A DNA stretch of 64,000 nt from CAZJGG01 sp964545475. Its GTDB lineage: Bacteria > Bacillota > Clostridia > Lachnospirales > JAISER01. Of this stretch, positions 1 through 8,963 are shown in pieces (within the stretch, counting starts at the first letter, position 1; every line of letters begins with the position of its first letter). A model generated the notes under the pieces. That model was not told the DNA's origin. It saw only the letters and a program-made list of their open reading frames with translations, and made no database searches. The stretch lies in assembly GCA_964545475.1 (NCBI GenBank), contig CAZJGG010000003.1:14143-78142 (forward strand), given 5' to 3'. The position numbers and the translations under genes were made by a program.

Positions 1-2564
1 ATAGAATCAAGCTCTCTATGAAGCCTTGCAGCAACAATTTCCGGCAAATTTTCGCTGTATACTGCTCTTGCTCTTTCCATTGTAAGCCGTTCAATTTCCT
101 CTTTACAGCCGTCAATATGGGGAGGGAACTTTCCGCTTGGAATAGGGGAGTAGTCTTCAAACATATCCGCTATTAAATTTGTATTTGTAACTACAACTTC
201 TTTGGCAAGCGCTTCTCCTAAATATTCAAACTCTTTAAGCATTTCCTCTGTTGTGCGGTAATATAGAGGAGCTTGCAGGTGTGCATCGTTAAAGCCCTCT
301 CCTGTCATAAGGATTTGACGGAAAATAGCATCCTCCGGGTTTAAAAAGTGAACGTCGCATGTTGCAATAGCCAGCTTGTTATGGGCTTTTGCAAGATCTA
401 CAATCCGTTTGTTTATGTTAATTAAATCCTGCATAGAGGAAACCTGACCGTCTCGTACTAAATACATGCAGTTAGGAATCGGCTGAATTTCATAATAATC
501 ATAAAAAGAAGCTATGGAATTTATATATTGCTCTGGCTTGTTCTCTTTTATAGCTGTATAAAGCTCCCCGGCATCACACGCAGAGCCTAATATTAAACCC
601 TCTTTAAGCCGAGAAAGCTCGCTTTTAGGTATTCTCGGGCGTTTAAAGAAATATTTTAAATGGGAAAGAGAAACAAGCTCGTAAAGGTGGTGTAGCCCTG
701 TTAAATTTTTTGCAAAAATAATAGCGTGTTTGTGTTTAAGCTTGGATTTATCCATTTCGTTTGAAGCAATGGCGTTTATTTCCTCAATGTGGTTTACGCC
801 TTTTTCTTGTAAAATAGGCAAGCATTTAATAAATATTTCGGCTGTTGCCGCCGCATCGTCTACTGCTCTATGGTGGTTTAAAAGGGATACGCCTAAATGC
901 CTTGCAACAACATCTAGCTTATGCTTATTAAGCCCCGGAAATAAAAGTCTGGAAAGCTCTAAGGTGTCCAAAACGGTGTTTGTTATGTAAATATTTTGGC
1001 GTTTTGCCGCATTTGTAACAAAGCCAACATCAAAAGAGGCGTTGTGAGCAACAAAAACACCGTCGCCAACAAAGCTTAAAAATTGAGGTAAAACATCAGT
1101 TATTGCAGGGGCGTTTTCCACCATTGCATTGGTTATGCCGGTTAAATCTGTAATTTTATCAGGTATGCGCCTTTTTGGGTTAACAAAAGTGCTGAACTTA
1201 TCTGTTATAACTCCATTTTCTAGCTTTACAGCCCCAATTTCAATAATTTCATCGGAGTTTTTTGAAAGCCCTGTTGTTTCAATGTCAAAAACAATAAAAG
1301 TGCTGTTAAGGGTTTGTCCTTTTGGGCTTTCAACAACAGAAGCTAAATCGTCAATAACATAGGCTTCAACGCCGTAGAGCACTTTAACGCCGTATTTTGC
1401 GGAAGCCGCCATAGCTTCAGGGTATGCCTGGGTAACGCCGTGGTCTGTAAGAGCAATTGCTCTATGCCCCCATGCCGCCGCACGCTCTAAATAATCGGAA
1501 ATGGTGTTCATTCCATCCATTGCGCTCATGTTTGTGTGCAAATGCAGTTCCACTCTTTTTTGCTCTGCATTATCCTGTCTTTTTAAAGATTTTTCCATTA
1601 GCGCAATTTCATTTGCCATTATGTTAAGTTCTTTTGAATATTCATCAAATTGAACTTTGCCTTTTACTTTTAAATATTTACCATTTTTAAGAATTGGTTT
1701 AAATTCATTAAATTTATCTGCTTTTGAAAAGAATTTTATTGTTATTGAGTCTGTGCCGTCTGTTATATCTGCTGTAACAAGTATGTTTCCGCTTTTTGTT
1801 TCCCTTGTCTCGCTGGAAATCACTTCACCGTTTACAATAATTTCAGAATCCTTTTCAAGTTTGTCGGAAAGCAAGACGCATTCGCCGTCAATGCTTTCAA
1901 CAAGCTTTGTCTCTTTTCTTCCGCCACCTTTGCCAGAAAACTGCTTAAAGCCATCTTTTGGAGCAGGCTTAGGCGCTGGTTTTTGTATTTTAATGGGTAG
2001 GGCAGGTTCTTTTGGTATATCGTATGTAATATGTTCTTTTCTTTCCGTCTTTTTCTTTTTTTCACCGGGTTTGTATATAAAATCCACGTTTAGGCTTATT
2101 CCAAGGCGTTTTTCAATAAGTCCGCTTATAAGCTGGGGTATTCTTTTTCTAATAAATAAAAACTCATAGTTATAATTAATAGTAATTATAAGTTTGCTAT
2201 TTTCTACAACCCATTCAGAGGAGTTTAAAATTTTAGCGCACATATGGCTGGTATTGCTAACTTCGTGCAAAATGCTTTTCCAAATTAGGGATATAAGCTT
2301 TTTAGTGTCGCTTTCGCCAAAGTCGTAGCGCAAATGCACAGAAATATGCTCCATTTCGGGAAAGCTTTCTTTCATTTGGTTTTCAAGCTCCGTTAAATGT
2401 TTCTCGTCTAAAACCTTGTTATGGCTTAAAAATAAGTCCATTGCTTTTTTTCCGGTACTTATTTTAAGGCTTGAAATTTCCGTCTGTTTAAAGCTGTCTT
2501 TTATATCATCAGTTAAATTGATTTTTTCAAAAACTTCGCAAAACTTTTTTAATTGTGCAGGCAT
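1..2564 (-). CDS. polC: DNA polymerase III alpha subunit, PolC type (3' end outside window)
   Basis: This is the replicative polymerase of low-GC Gram-positives, and about 854 N-terminal residues are present. The reading frame is open from the ATG at 2564 to the window edge, so the polymerase palm and fingers are not visible. The order is typical of PolC: an N-terminal domain, a PHP start near residues 338-350 (HLHTNMSAMDG), then a DEDDh 3'-5' exonuclease inserted in the PHP domain, starting FDIETTGLS with its first Asp near residue 427. The second half of the PHP domain and the pre-palm region follow. The start codon lies 15 nt after the ispG stop, so the two are probably cotranscribed. The ribosome binding site is weak (AGAAAG). 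The family is usually about 1430 residues. The identification is firm. Confidence 0.95.
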   Translation of the reverse strand, partial: MPAQLKKFCEVFEKINLTDDIKDSFKQTEISSLKISTGKKAMDLFLSHNKVLDEKHLTELENQMKESFPEMEHISVHLRYDFGESDTKKLISLIWKSILHEVSNTSHMCAKILNSSEWVVENSKLIITINYNYEFLFIRKRIPQLISGLIEKRLGISLNVDFIYKPGEKKKKTERKEHITYDIPKEPALPIKIQKPAPKPAPKDGFKQFSGKGGGRKETKLVESIDGECVLLSDKLEKDSEIIVNGEVISSETRETKSGNILVTADITDGTDSITIKFFSKADKFNEFKPILKNGKYLKVKGKVQFDEYSKELNIMANEIALMEKSLKRQDNAEQKRVELHLHTNMSAMDGMNTISDYLERAAAWGHRAIALTDHGVTQAYPEAMAASAKYGVKVLYGVEAYVIDDLASVVESPKGQTLNSTFIVFDIETTGLSKNSDEIIEIGAVKLENGVITDKFSTFVNPKRRIPDKITDLTGITNAMVENAPAITDVLPQFLSFVGDGVFVAHNASFDVGFVTNAAKRQNIYITNTVLDTLELSRLLFPGLNKHKLDVVARHLGVSLLNHHRAVDDAAATAEIFIKCLPILQEKGVNHIEEINAIASNEMDKSKLKHKHAIIFAKNLTGLHHLYELVSLSHLKYFFKRPRIPKSELSRLKEGLILGSACDAGELYTAIKENKPEQYINSIASFYDYYEIQPIPNCMYLVRDGQVSSMQDLININKRIVDLAKAHNKLAIATCDVHFLNPEDAIFRQILMTGEGFNDAHLQAPLYYRTTEEMLKEFEYLGEALAKEVVVTNTNLIADMFEDYSPIPSGKFPPHIDGCKEEIERLTMERARAVYSENLPEIVAARLHRELDS

Positions 2565-2579
2565 TAAATCATACTTTCT

Positions 2580-3635
2580 TTAGAATTTTATTATTTCTTC
2601 CATAAGCCTGTCAAGCATCTCGCTTTCAGATACTTTAGCAATTATTTCACCTTTTCTAAATATAAGACCACAGCCTTTGCCGCCGGCTATGCCAATGTCC
2701 GCTTCTTTGCCCTCGCCAACGCCGTTTACAACACAACCCATAATGGCTACGGTAATATCTTTATCAATACCTTTGCATTTTTCCTCCACCTTTGTTGCAA
2801 GCTTTATTAAGTCAATTTCCGTCCGCCCACATGTTGGGCATGATATAAATTCTATTCCAAACTTTCTTAAATTAAGGGCTTTTAATATTTCTTTGGCACA
2901 ACTTATTTCTTCAACTGGGTTAGCTGTAAGAGAAACTCTTATAGTATCTCCTATTCCTTGGGCAAGAATCGCCCCAAGCCCTACGGAAGATTTTATTGCT
3001 CCCGAATAAGCTGTTCCGGCTTCTGTTATGCCTAAATGGAGGGGATAGTTTGTTTTTTCTGCAATGTTTAAATAACTTTCAATGCAAAAAGGAACGTTTG
3101 AAGCCTTTAACGAAATAACAATTTCGTAAAAATCAAGCTCTTCTAAAATAGCAACGTGTCTAAGGGCACTTTCTACAATTCCTTGTGATGTAACGCCTTT
3201 GTATTTTTCAACTAAATCCTTTTCAAGAGAGCCGGAATTTACCCCGATTCTTATTGGAACATTTTTTTCTTTAGCAAGCTTTACAACTTCTTGAACTTTC
3301 CATTTTTCACCGATATTTCCGGGGTTTAAGCGCAGCTTGTCCGCTCCGTTTTTAATTGCTTCAATTGCAAGTTTGTAATCAAAATGAATGTCTGCCACAA
3401 GGGGTATATTTATGTCCTTTTTAATTTCCGTAATGGCTTCGGCACTTGCCTTGTCTTTACAGGAAACACGTACAATTTCGCAGCCCTCGTTTTCCAAAGC
3501 TTTAATTTGGGAAACTGTAGCAGATATGTTTGCAGTATCTGTATTTGTCATGGATTGTATAAGAATGGGGTTTGTCCCACCAATTTTTTTATTGCCAATA
3601 ATAATTTCTTTTGTAATTTTTCTGTTTTTCAGCAT
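2580..3635 (-). CDS. ispG: 4-hydroxy-3-methylbut-2-enyl-diphosphate synthase (IspG/GcpE)
   Basis: This is the penultimate MEP-pathway enzyme, converting MEcPP to HMBPP with a [4Fe-4S] cluster. The 351-residue length matches the short bacterial form. The N-terminus carries the family segment IQSMTNTDT. The TIM-barrel part includes LRLNPGNIG. The C-terminal part has the cluster cysteines in ISCPTCGRTEID and in MGCVVNGVGEG. It lies directly upstream of polC on the same strand. The 72-bp gap to the divergent gene at 3708 must hold its promoter. The cell therefore makes isoprenoids through the MEP route. Confidence 0.95.
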   Translation of the reverse strand: MLKNRKITKEIIIGNKKIGGTNPILIQSMTNTDTANISATVSQIKALENEGCEIVRVSCKDKASAEAITEIKKDINIPLVADIHFDYKLAIEAIKNGADKLRLNPGNIGEKWKVQEVVKLAKEKNVPIRIGVNSGSLEKDLVEKYKGVTSQGIVESALRHVAILEELDFYEIVISLKASNVPFCIESYLNIAEKTNYPLHLGITEAGTAYSGAIKSSVGLGAILAQGIGDTIRVSLTANPVEEISCAKEILKALNLRKFGIEFISCPTCGRTEIDLIKLATKVEEKCKGIDKDITVAIMGCVVNGVGEGKEADIGIAGGKGCGLIFRKGEIIAKVSESEMLDRLMEEIIKF

Positions 3636-3707
3636 AAAAATCCCCTTTATTTGGAAAAATATATATGAGATTTAATAAACACGTCCTTTTAAGGAGGCAA
3701 GGCTTTA

Positions 3708-4598
3708 ATGAAACACTTTTACGGAACGAATAAAAAATCTACTTATTTTGAGGGCTGGTACTTTAAACAGCACAACCATGAAAATATGCTTGCGCTTATT
3801 CCCGGCATAAGTATAAACGGAGATGGCTCTAAAAAGGCTTTTATACAGTTTATCACAAATACTGGTTCTTTTCAAATAAATTTCCCCTATGAAGACTTTC
3901 ATGCGGAAACAAAAAGATTGTTTGTCAGAGTAGACAAATCGTATTTTTCTCCTGAGGGCATTTATTTGGATATTCAAAGACCAAACTTAGAAATACACGG
4001 TCAGTTAAACTTTAAAAATATAACGCCGCTAAAATACAGTGCTATGGGTGTTTTTTCTATGTTTAAGTTTATGGAATGTAACCATGATGTTTTAAGCCTT
4101 AACCATGAAGTTGACGGCGTTGTTAACATAAACGGAAAAAACCTCGATTTTTCAAACTCTAGAGGTTATATAGAAAAGGACTATGGCAAAAGTTTCCCTA
4201 AGAAATACATTTGGCTTCAATGCAACGGCTTTGAAGAGAAAAACGTTTCCATAATGGTGTCCGTTGCTACAATTCCTTTTATGGCTACTGAATTTACTGG
4301 GTTAATAAGTATAGTTTATTATAGAGGTAAACAATATAGAATTGCAACTTATAACGGTGGCGCTCCTATTGTTGTAAACAATAACAAAATGATTGTTAAA
4401 AATAATAACTATATGTTAAGGGTGAACTGGCCGGAAAACATTGCTTATGGCTTGTCCGCCCCGGTTAAAGGCGAAATGTCCAGAACAATTAATGAATGCC
4501 CGATAGGAGAAGCTAAGTTTACATTTTATAAGAAAAACAAAGAAATATTTACATTATCAAGCGATAAAGCAAGTATTGAAACTGTTGACTTTTTTTAG
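3708..4598 (+). CDS. tocopherol cyclase-like protein
   Basis: The 296-residue protein opens with YFEGWYFKQ and continues with the pattern of the tocopherol-cyclase-like family (LIPGISINGDG, GYIEKDYGKSFPKKYIWLQCN). In plants and cyanobacteria this fold closes the chromanol ring. Bacterial Firmicute members have no established substrate, and the fold is lipocalin-like, so a lipid- or isoprenoid-binding role is as likely as catalysis. I see no signal peptide or membrane segment. A clear ribosome binding site (AAGGAGG) precedes the ATG. It is divergent from ispG. That adjacency is suggestive but not proof of isoprenoid chemistry. The family call is good; the function is unknown. Confidence 0.75.
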   Translation: MKHFYGTNKKSTYFEGWYFKQHNHENMLALIPGISINGDGSKKAFIQFITNTGSFQINFPYEDFHAETKRLFVRVDKSYFSPEGIYLDIQRPNLEIHGQLNFKNITPLKYSAMGVFSMFKFMECNHDVLSLNHEVDGVVNINGKNLDFSNSRGYIEKDYGKSFPKKYIWLQCNGFEEKNVSIMVSVATIPFMATEFTGLISIVYYRGKQYRIATYNGGAPIVVNNNKMIVKNNNYMLRVNWPENIAYGLSAPVKGEMSRTINECPIGEAKFTFYKKNKEIFTLSSDKASIETVDFF

Positions 4599-4619
4599 TT
4601 TAATTTGCAATAGTGCTAC

Positions 4620-5504
4620 TTAAAGGCATAATAAAATAATAGACAAAAGCCCAGTTGTAAGCCCTGCAATTTTTGCTTTAGTGGGCTTATCTTTATAGAC
4701 AGCAAATGAAAAAATTGTGGCGGTGACTACAACTCCTCCGTTTAAAACAGGGTAATAAACGAAAGAGGGCAAAACCCCTGCTAAAAATAAGCCCAAGACG
4801 CTGGAAAAGCCGGAATCTACACCGTGGGCAATAAATATTGCAAAAAACTTCTTATCTTTTAAATTTGAAATTACAGCTTTATTTTTTATTAAGTCAATAA
4901 CAAGCAAAATTATGGCAACAATAATTGCAACGCCAAAAGTTATAGCCATAAATTCCCTCATATATTTGCCGGGGGTTATAACTTGCTGCATTTTGCTTGT
5001 TACCATAATTAAGCCATAACCGAAAAAAGCCCCTATAGAATAAATAAGCCATTTCAGGCTTTTTTTCTTTTCGCCGCCTTCATTTGAAATACTGCCTAAA
5101 TAAAACGTTATGAGCAAAAGCATAAGCCCAACTATTTGTATTATTTTCATTTTTTCTCCCCATACCATTATGCCGTAAAAAACAGGTATTACAATTGAGG
5201 AAGAAAAAACAAGGGTAGTAAAAGCAAATGGCCCTACTTCAAAAGCCTTTGTATAAAGCAAAAAGCTTATTGTATATAAAACTCCTTGAAAGATTGCAAC
5301 TTGAATGGTTTTAATGGGTATGCCGGAAAAGTTTGAACCTGCTAAAAAAATTAAAAACGCTATAAACATGTAACCTATTGTATAAATATAATAGCTTGAA
5401 AGGTTAATCATGAAGCGTTTATTAAATTCTTTCAAAAAAACGTTTTGAATGCTTACTAAAAGTACAGAAGTTATTGTTAATAATGTAACCATATCCAACC
5501 CCAT
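4620..5504 (-). CDS. EamA-family (DMT) transporter
   Basis: This is a 294-residue, very hydrophobic protein with about ten predicted membrane segments in two repeats, the layout of EamA drug/metabolite transporters. Substrates of this family range from amino acids to nucleotide sugars, and nothing here singles one out. The gene converges on the tocopherol-cyclase-like gene with 21 bp between stops. Translation may start at the first ATG (5504) or at M5 (5492). Neither has an ideal ribosome binding site, so the start is uncertain. Confidence 0.8.
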   Translation of the reverse strand: MGLDMVTLLTITSVLLVSIQNVFLKEFNKRFMINLSSYYIYTIGYMFIAFLIFLAGSNFSGIPIKTIQVAIFQGVLYTISFLLYTKAFEVGPFAFTTLVFSSSIVIPVFYGIMVWGEKMKIIQIVGLMLLLITFYLGSISNEGGEKKKSLKWLIYSIGAFFGYGLIMVTSKMQQVITPGKYMREFMAITFGVAIIVAIILLVIDLIKNKAVISNLKDKKFFAIFIAHGVDSGFSSVLGLFLAGVLPSFVYYPVLNGGVVVTATIFSFAVYKDKPTKAKIAGLTTGLLSIILLCL

Positions 5505-5585
5505 TTTTGTGAAATATCCACCATTTTATAGCGATTTTTTCTAGTTGTCAATTTAAATAACCACTGATTAATTTATAATATTGTA

Positions 5586-5614
5586 TTGTTAAAACATGTA
5601 AATGGTACTATAAT
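5586..5614 (+). promoter_or_regulatory. sigma-A promoter of the phosphoglucomutase gene
   Basis: A TTGTTA -35 box (5586-5591) lies 17 bp before a perfect TATAAT -10 box (5609-5614). This predicts transcription from about 5621, just ahead of the ribosome binding site AGGTGA and the ATG at 5655. Confidence 0.7.
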
Positions 5615-5654
5615 GTAATGGTAATGGTGTAAAATTATTTTTTGAGGTGATGTT

Positions 5655-7391
5655 ATGGAATACAGAAAAAGTTATGATGAATGGATAAACAATAAATACT
5701 ATGACGAGGAAACAAAGAAAGAACTTTTAGCTATTTCTAACGACGAAAAAGAGATTGAAGACAGATTCCACACAAGCCTTGCATTTGGAACAGGAGGGCT
5801 TAGAGGTATTATTGGTGCGGGCACAAACCGCATGAACGTATACACTGTGCAAAAAGCCACACAAGGGCTTGCAAACACAATTTTAAAGCAAGGAATAGAC
5901 TTATCAAAAACTTGCGTTTGTATAGCACACGACCCTCGCCGTTTATCATCTGAATTTGCTAAACAAACAGCTCTTGTTTTAAACGGAAACGGCATTAAGA
6001 CAGTTGTTTTTGATGGTATGCGCCCCACGCCATTTTTGTCTTTCGTTGTGCAAAAACTCGGCGCTATTGCAGGGGTTGTTATAACAGCAAGCCATAATCC
6101 TAAAGAATATAACGGCTATAAAGCATATTGGAGCGACGGCATTCAGCTTACATCACCGAGAGACGAAGAGGTTATAGACGAAGTTAACAAAATTGCAGAT
6201 TTTGGGCAAGTAAAAATTGCAAACTATGACGAGGCAGTTAAAAATGGTTTATATACCGTTGGTTCTAAAGAGCTTGACGATGAATTTATTAAATATACTA
6301 AAGATTCCAGCTTAAACCCAGATTTAATAAAAGAACACGGCAAAGATTTAAACATTGTATACACTCCCCTTAATGGTGCAGGCAATATTTTTGTCCGCCG
6401 AGTTTTGAAAGAAATGGGCTTTGAAAACGTTTTTGTTGTAAAAGAGCAAGAAAATCCAGACCCAACATTTAGTACTCTTGCATATCCAAACCCGGAAGAT
6501 GCTAAAGCCTTTGAGCTTGCTTTAAAACTTGCAAATGAAGTTAACGGAGATATTGTTTTGGCAACAGATCCGGATTCCGACAGGCTTGGCGTAGTTGTAA
6601 AACATAACGGAGAATATGTTTTTATTAACGGTAATATGATAGGCACGTTAATGTGCGAATACATTATAAGTCAAAAACAGAAAAACGGCGTATTACCTAA
6701 AGACGGCGCTGTTATTTCAACAGTTGTGTCTACAAGGCTTACAAATGCAATAACAGATTATTACGGGCTCACATATTATGATGTTTTAACAGGATTTAAA
6801 CACATTGGCACAAAAATGAAGCAGTTTGAAGATGAAAAGAGCAATTCATTTTTGTTTGCATTTGAAGAAAGTTACGGCACACTTGCAGGCCCTCATGTAA
6901 GAGATAAAGATGGCGTTTTGGCGGCAGTGCTAATGTGCGAAATTGCCCTTTATTATAAGCAACAAGGTTTAAGCGTTATTGATGCTCTTGAAAAAATGTA
7001 TGAACGTTATGGTTTTTACAAAGAGGGAATTGAAACAATAACTCTTAAAGGGTTAGACGGCTTAATGGAAATGGCGAAAATTATGGCTAATTTGCGCACA
7101 AACCCTCCAATGGAAGTAAACGGAACTGCAATAACTTTGATTAAAGATTATAAGCTTAAAGAAGCGGTAAATACTTCAACAGGCGAAAAAACTGCTTTAA
7201 CTCTTCCTGTTTCAGATGTTTTGCATTATACATTAGCAGACGGTTCATGGTTCTGCATTCGTCCTTCCGGCACTGAACCTAAAATTAAAATTTATTTCGG
7301 TGTAAAAGGGGAAAGCGCAGGGGATGCTTCCAAAAAGCTAGAAGCTTTAGTAAACGGCGCAATGGCTTTGGTTGAAAAAGCCGGAAAATAG
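5655..7391 (+). CDS. pgcA: phosphoglucomutase / phosphomannomutase (alpha-D-phosphohexomutase)
   Basis: This 578-residue enzyme interconverts hexose 1- and 6-phosphates. The three signatures of the superfamily are present in order: the phosphoserine loop TASHNPKEYNGYK, the metal loop ATDPDSDRLG, and the C-terminal phosphate loop RPSGTEPKIKIYF. GTGGLRG near residue 47 and FAFEESYG are also typical of the long PgcA type of Firmicutes. It supplies glucose-1-P for UDP-glucose and envelope glycans. It is monocistronic, with its own promoter and palindromic sequences downstream. Confidence 0.93.
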   Translation: MEYRKSYDEWINNKYYDEETKKELLAISNDEKEIEDRFHTSLAFGTGGLRGIIGAGTNRMNVYTVQKATQGLANTILKQGIDLSKTCVCIAHDPRRLSSEFAKQTALVLNGNGIKTVVFDGMRPTPFLSFVVQKLGAIAGVVITASHNPKEYNGYKAYWSDGIQLTSPRDEEVIDEVNKIADFGQVKIANYDEAVKNGLYTVGSKELDDEFIKYTKDSSLNPDLIKEHGKDLNIVYTPLNGAGNIFVRRVLKEMGFENVFVVKEQENPDPTFSTLAYPNPEDAKAFELALKLANEVNGDIVLATDPDSDRLGVVVKHNGEYVFINGNMIGTLMCEYIISQKQKNGVLPKDGAVISTVVSTRLTNAITDYYGLTYYDVLTGFKHIGTKMKQFEDEKSNSFLFAFEESYGTLAGPHVRDKDGVLAAVLMCEIALYYKQQGLSVIDALEKMYERYGFYKEGIETITLKGLDGLMEMAKIMANLRTNPPMEVNGTAITLIKDYKLKEAVNTSTGEKTALTLPVSDVLHYTLADGSWFCIRPSGTEPKIKIYFGVKGESAGDASKKLEALVNGAMALVEKAGK

Positions 7392-7409
7392 TTATTGATG
7401 TCATAAATC

Positions 7410-7470
7410 TAAGAGCCTGTTCAAAGCCTCGCTTTTAATGGGTTTTCGAGCAAATTTTTTGAGGCAACCG
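7410..7470 (+). repeat. truncated copy of the 165-bp palindromic element (left arm)
   Basis: The sequence starts TAA-GAGCCTGTTCAAAG and runs through CTCGCTTTTAATGGGTTTTCGAGCAAATTTTTT, split here as consecutive segments, matching the outer arm of the element at 63767. It then changes to GAGGCAACC, which resembles the outer end of the copy at 18846. The inner stem and the second arm are missing. Confidence 0.7.
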
Positions 7471-7486
7471 CTAAAGTGGTATCTTA

Positions 7487-7531
7487 TGGGCGTGTTGAAA
7501 TTTTCCCAATAAGGATTATTCAACACGCCCA
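7487..7531 (+). terminator. hairpin downstream of phosphoglucomutase
   Basis: Two 13-nt arms, TGGGCGTGTTGAA (7487-7499) and its complement (7519-7531), enclose a 19-nt loop. No long T-run follows, so termination is plausible but not certain. A related hairpin lies at 15474. Confidence 0.45.
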
Positions 7532-7661
7532 TTAATTGTAAGCCGTACTATCCATAATTTTTTATTATGTCGTAGCACGGCTTTTTATAATGGGGAAAGG
7601 GGTTATATAGTCTATAAATAAAATTAATCTTGTACAGAGCCTTGAAGAGGAGTAAAATGGT

Positions 7662-7765
7662 TAGAGCAATTTGACAAAACATTGACAGGTGTGGAGGGGA
7701 AACAGCAAACGTTTCACCGCTGTTTCCGCGAACATAGCTGTTTATGTTTTTGCAAATAGCTATAT
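7662..7765 (+). repeat. 104-bp palindromic element, copy A
   Basis: It starts TAGAGCAATTTGAC and ends GCAAATAGCTATAT. The outer arms pair imperfectly and enclose an inner stem, GGAAACAGC with GCTGTTTCC, around a loop ending TTTCACC. Copy B (8964-9067) lies in the same orientation on the other side of the hydrolase gene. Partial and full copies occur at 59025 and 63463. One strand is open for 26 codons through the element and reads in frame into the hydrolase. Confidence 0.85.
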
Positions 7766-7817
7766 GAGTAAAGATTTTGTAAATTTTTTCAGAAATCTGT
7801 GTGAAAGGAGCGATTGT

Positions 7818-8885
7818 TTGATAAAAAGGAAATGTGTTGTTACGATTGCTGCTATTTTGTGTGTCACCATAATGGGAGGATGCGCTAAGGGTGCTCAAAC
7901 TGAGGTGCTGCAACCAGTAGAGTCTTTATCTGAGCAGAAACAATCGGCATTGGAGGAGTCACCATATCAAGAAATTACAATTTCCATTGGTGCAGATGGA
8001 TATCAGCTGGATGGAATTTTATGTTTGCCAACCTCTGACGATATCGAGGATGTGGTAATCTTGGTACATGGTTCGGGGCGAAGCGATCTGAACGCCTATA
8101 ACAGTAAGGCAGGTCCTAATACGATGTTTCAAGATATTGCCATAGGGCTAGCAGAGCAGGGTATTGCCACAATACGCTATAATAAACGATATTTTCAATA
8201 TCCTGACCATGCTGGCGAAGAGGTGACCATTGAAGATGAATCCCTCAATGATGTAGGGTCTGCCATTGCGTTTGCAAAAAATAATGAATATGCTCAGTTT
8301 AAGCGAATCACCATAGTTGGGCACAGCCTAGGGGGGACGCTGGCACCCCAAATTGCAAAGGATCACCCTGCTGTCGCGGCGATTGTTTCTCTGGGGGGAA
8401 CGCCAAGACATTTGGCAGATGTGATCTTTGACCAGAACATGAACTACATCAAACGTACCTTCAACAACGAGGATCAGAGTTTGCAAATACGACAGCTGGA
8501 AGAGCAGCTTCAAAAAACGAAGCAGCTTACCAAAGGAGAATCGGGTATCTCTTATTTTGGATACTCTTCATATTTTTGGGCTAGTCTCAATCGGATAAAC
8601 GTTGCTGAGCTTGTGGGTGAATTGGATATTCCAATACTGGCTTTGCAGGGAGATGAAGATTTTCAAATAACCAAAGAAGCTGATTTTTTTGTATGGCAAG
8701 AAATCTTGCAAAATAAGCCCAATGCCACGTTGATAAGCTATCCCAATCTAAATCATATCTTTATGCAATCAAACGGCAAGACCGACCGTAGCGAATATAC
8801 CATTAAAGGCAGTGTAGATGCTAAGGTGATCAGTGATATGGCAAATTGGATTTTAGCACAAACAGAAGTCCGCAATCTCAATTAA
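7818..8885 (+). CDS. lipoprotein alpha/beta hydrolase (dienelactone hydrolase/esterase-like)
   Basis: The likely start is TTG at 7818, 7 nt after AAAGGAG. It gives a 355-residue protein with a lipoprotein signal (LIKRKCVVTIAAILCVTIMGGC; the lipobox ends at that Cys, split here only for reading). A longer in-frame reading from 7689 exists only because the upstream repeat happens to be open. The hydrolase domain has HGSGRSD as oxyanion region, nucleophile Ser170 in GHSLGG, an acidic residue in LQGDEDF and catalytic His in NLNHIF. Substrate is unknown; ester or peptide-ester cleavage at the cell surface is likely. By eye the gene is more GC-rich than its neighbours, and 104-bp repeats flank it, which suggests recent acquisition. 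Confidence 0.82.
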   Translation: MIKRKCVVTIAAILCVTIMGGCAKGAQTEVLQPVESLSEQKQSALEESPYQEITISIGADGYQLDGILCLPTSDDIEDVVILVHGSGRSDLNAYNSKAGPNTMFQDIAIGLAEQGIATIRYNKRYFQYPDHAGEEVTIEDESLNDVGSAIAFAKNNEYAQFKRITIVGHSLGGTLAPQIAKDHPAVAAIVSLGGTPRHLADVIFDQNMNYIKRTFNNEDQSLQIRQLEEQLQKTKQLTKGESGISYFGYSSYFWASLNRINVAELVGELDIPILALQGDEDFQITKEADFFVWQEILQNKPNATLISYPNLNHIFMQSNGKTDRSEYTIKGSVDAKVISDMANWILAQTEVRNLN

Positions 8886-8963
8886 TATTCGGTCATGTTA
8901 AAATAAGTAATCCAAGCCCCAAGGGAATACAGGTTCTTAAGTTGATAACATTAGAGCGGCATC

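Larger units (their letters stand above)
7392..7817. other. repeat-rich intergenic region before the hydrolase
   Basis: This 426-bp stretch holds no convincing gene. In order it contains the left arm of a 165-bp-type palindromic element (7410-7470), a hairpin with arms TGGGCGTGTTGAA and TTCAACACGCCCA (7487-7531), a second hairpin whose right arm runs into a T-stretch (AGCCGT at 7541, ACGGCT at 7577), and the first 104-bp element (7662-7765). The two hairpins could terminate pgcA transcription. Confidence 0.6.

Noticed and set aside
730..2169. Several plus-strand open frames opposite polC
   Set aside because: The minus strand encodes continuous conserved PolC sequence; these are antisense shadows.
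7689..7817. Long 5' extension of the hydrolase reading frame
   Set aside because: It lies mostly in repeat copy A, lacks a ribosome binding site, and the TTG at 7818 has AAAGGAG plus a proper lipoprotein signal.
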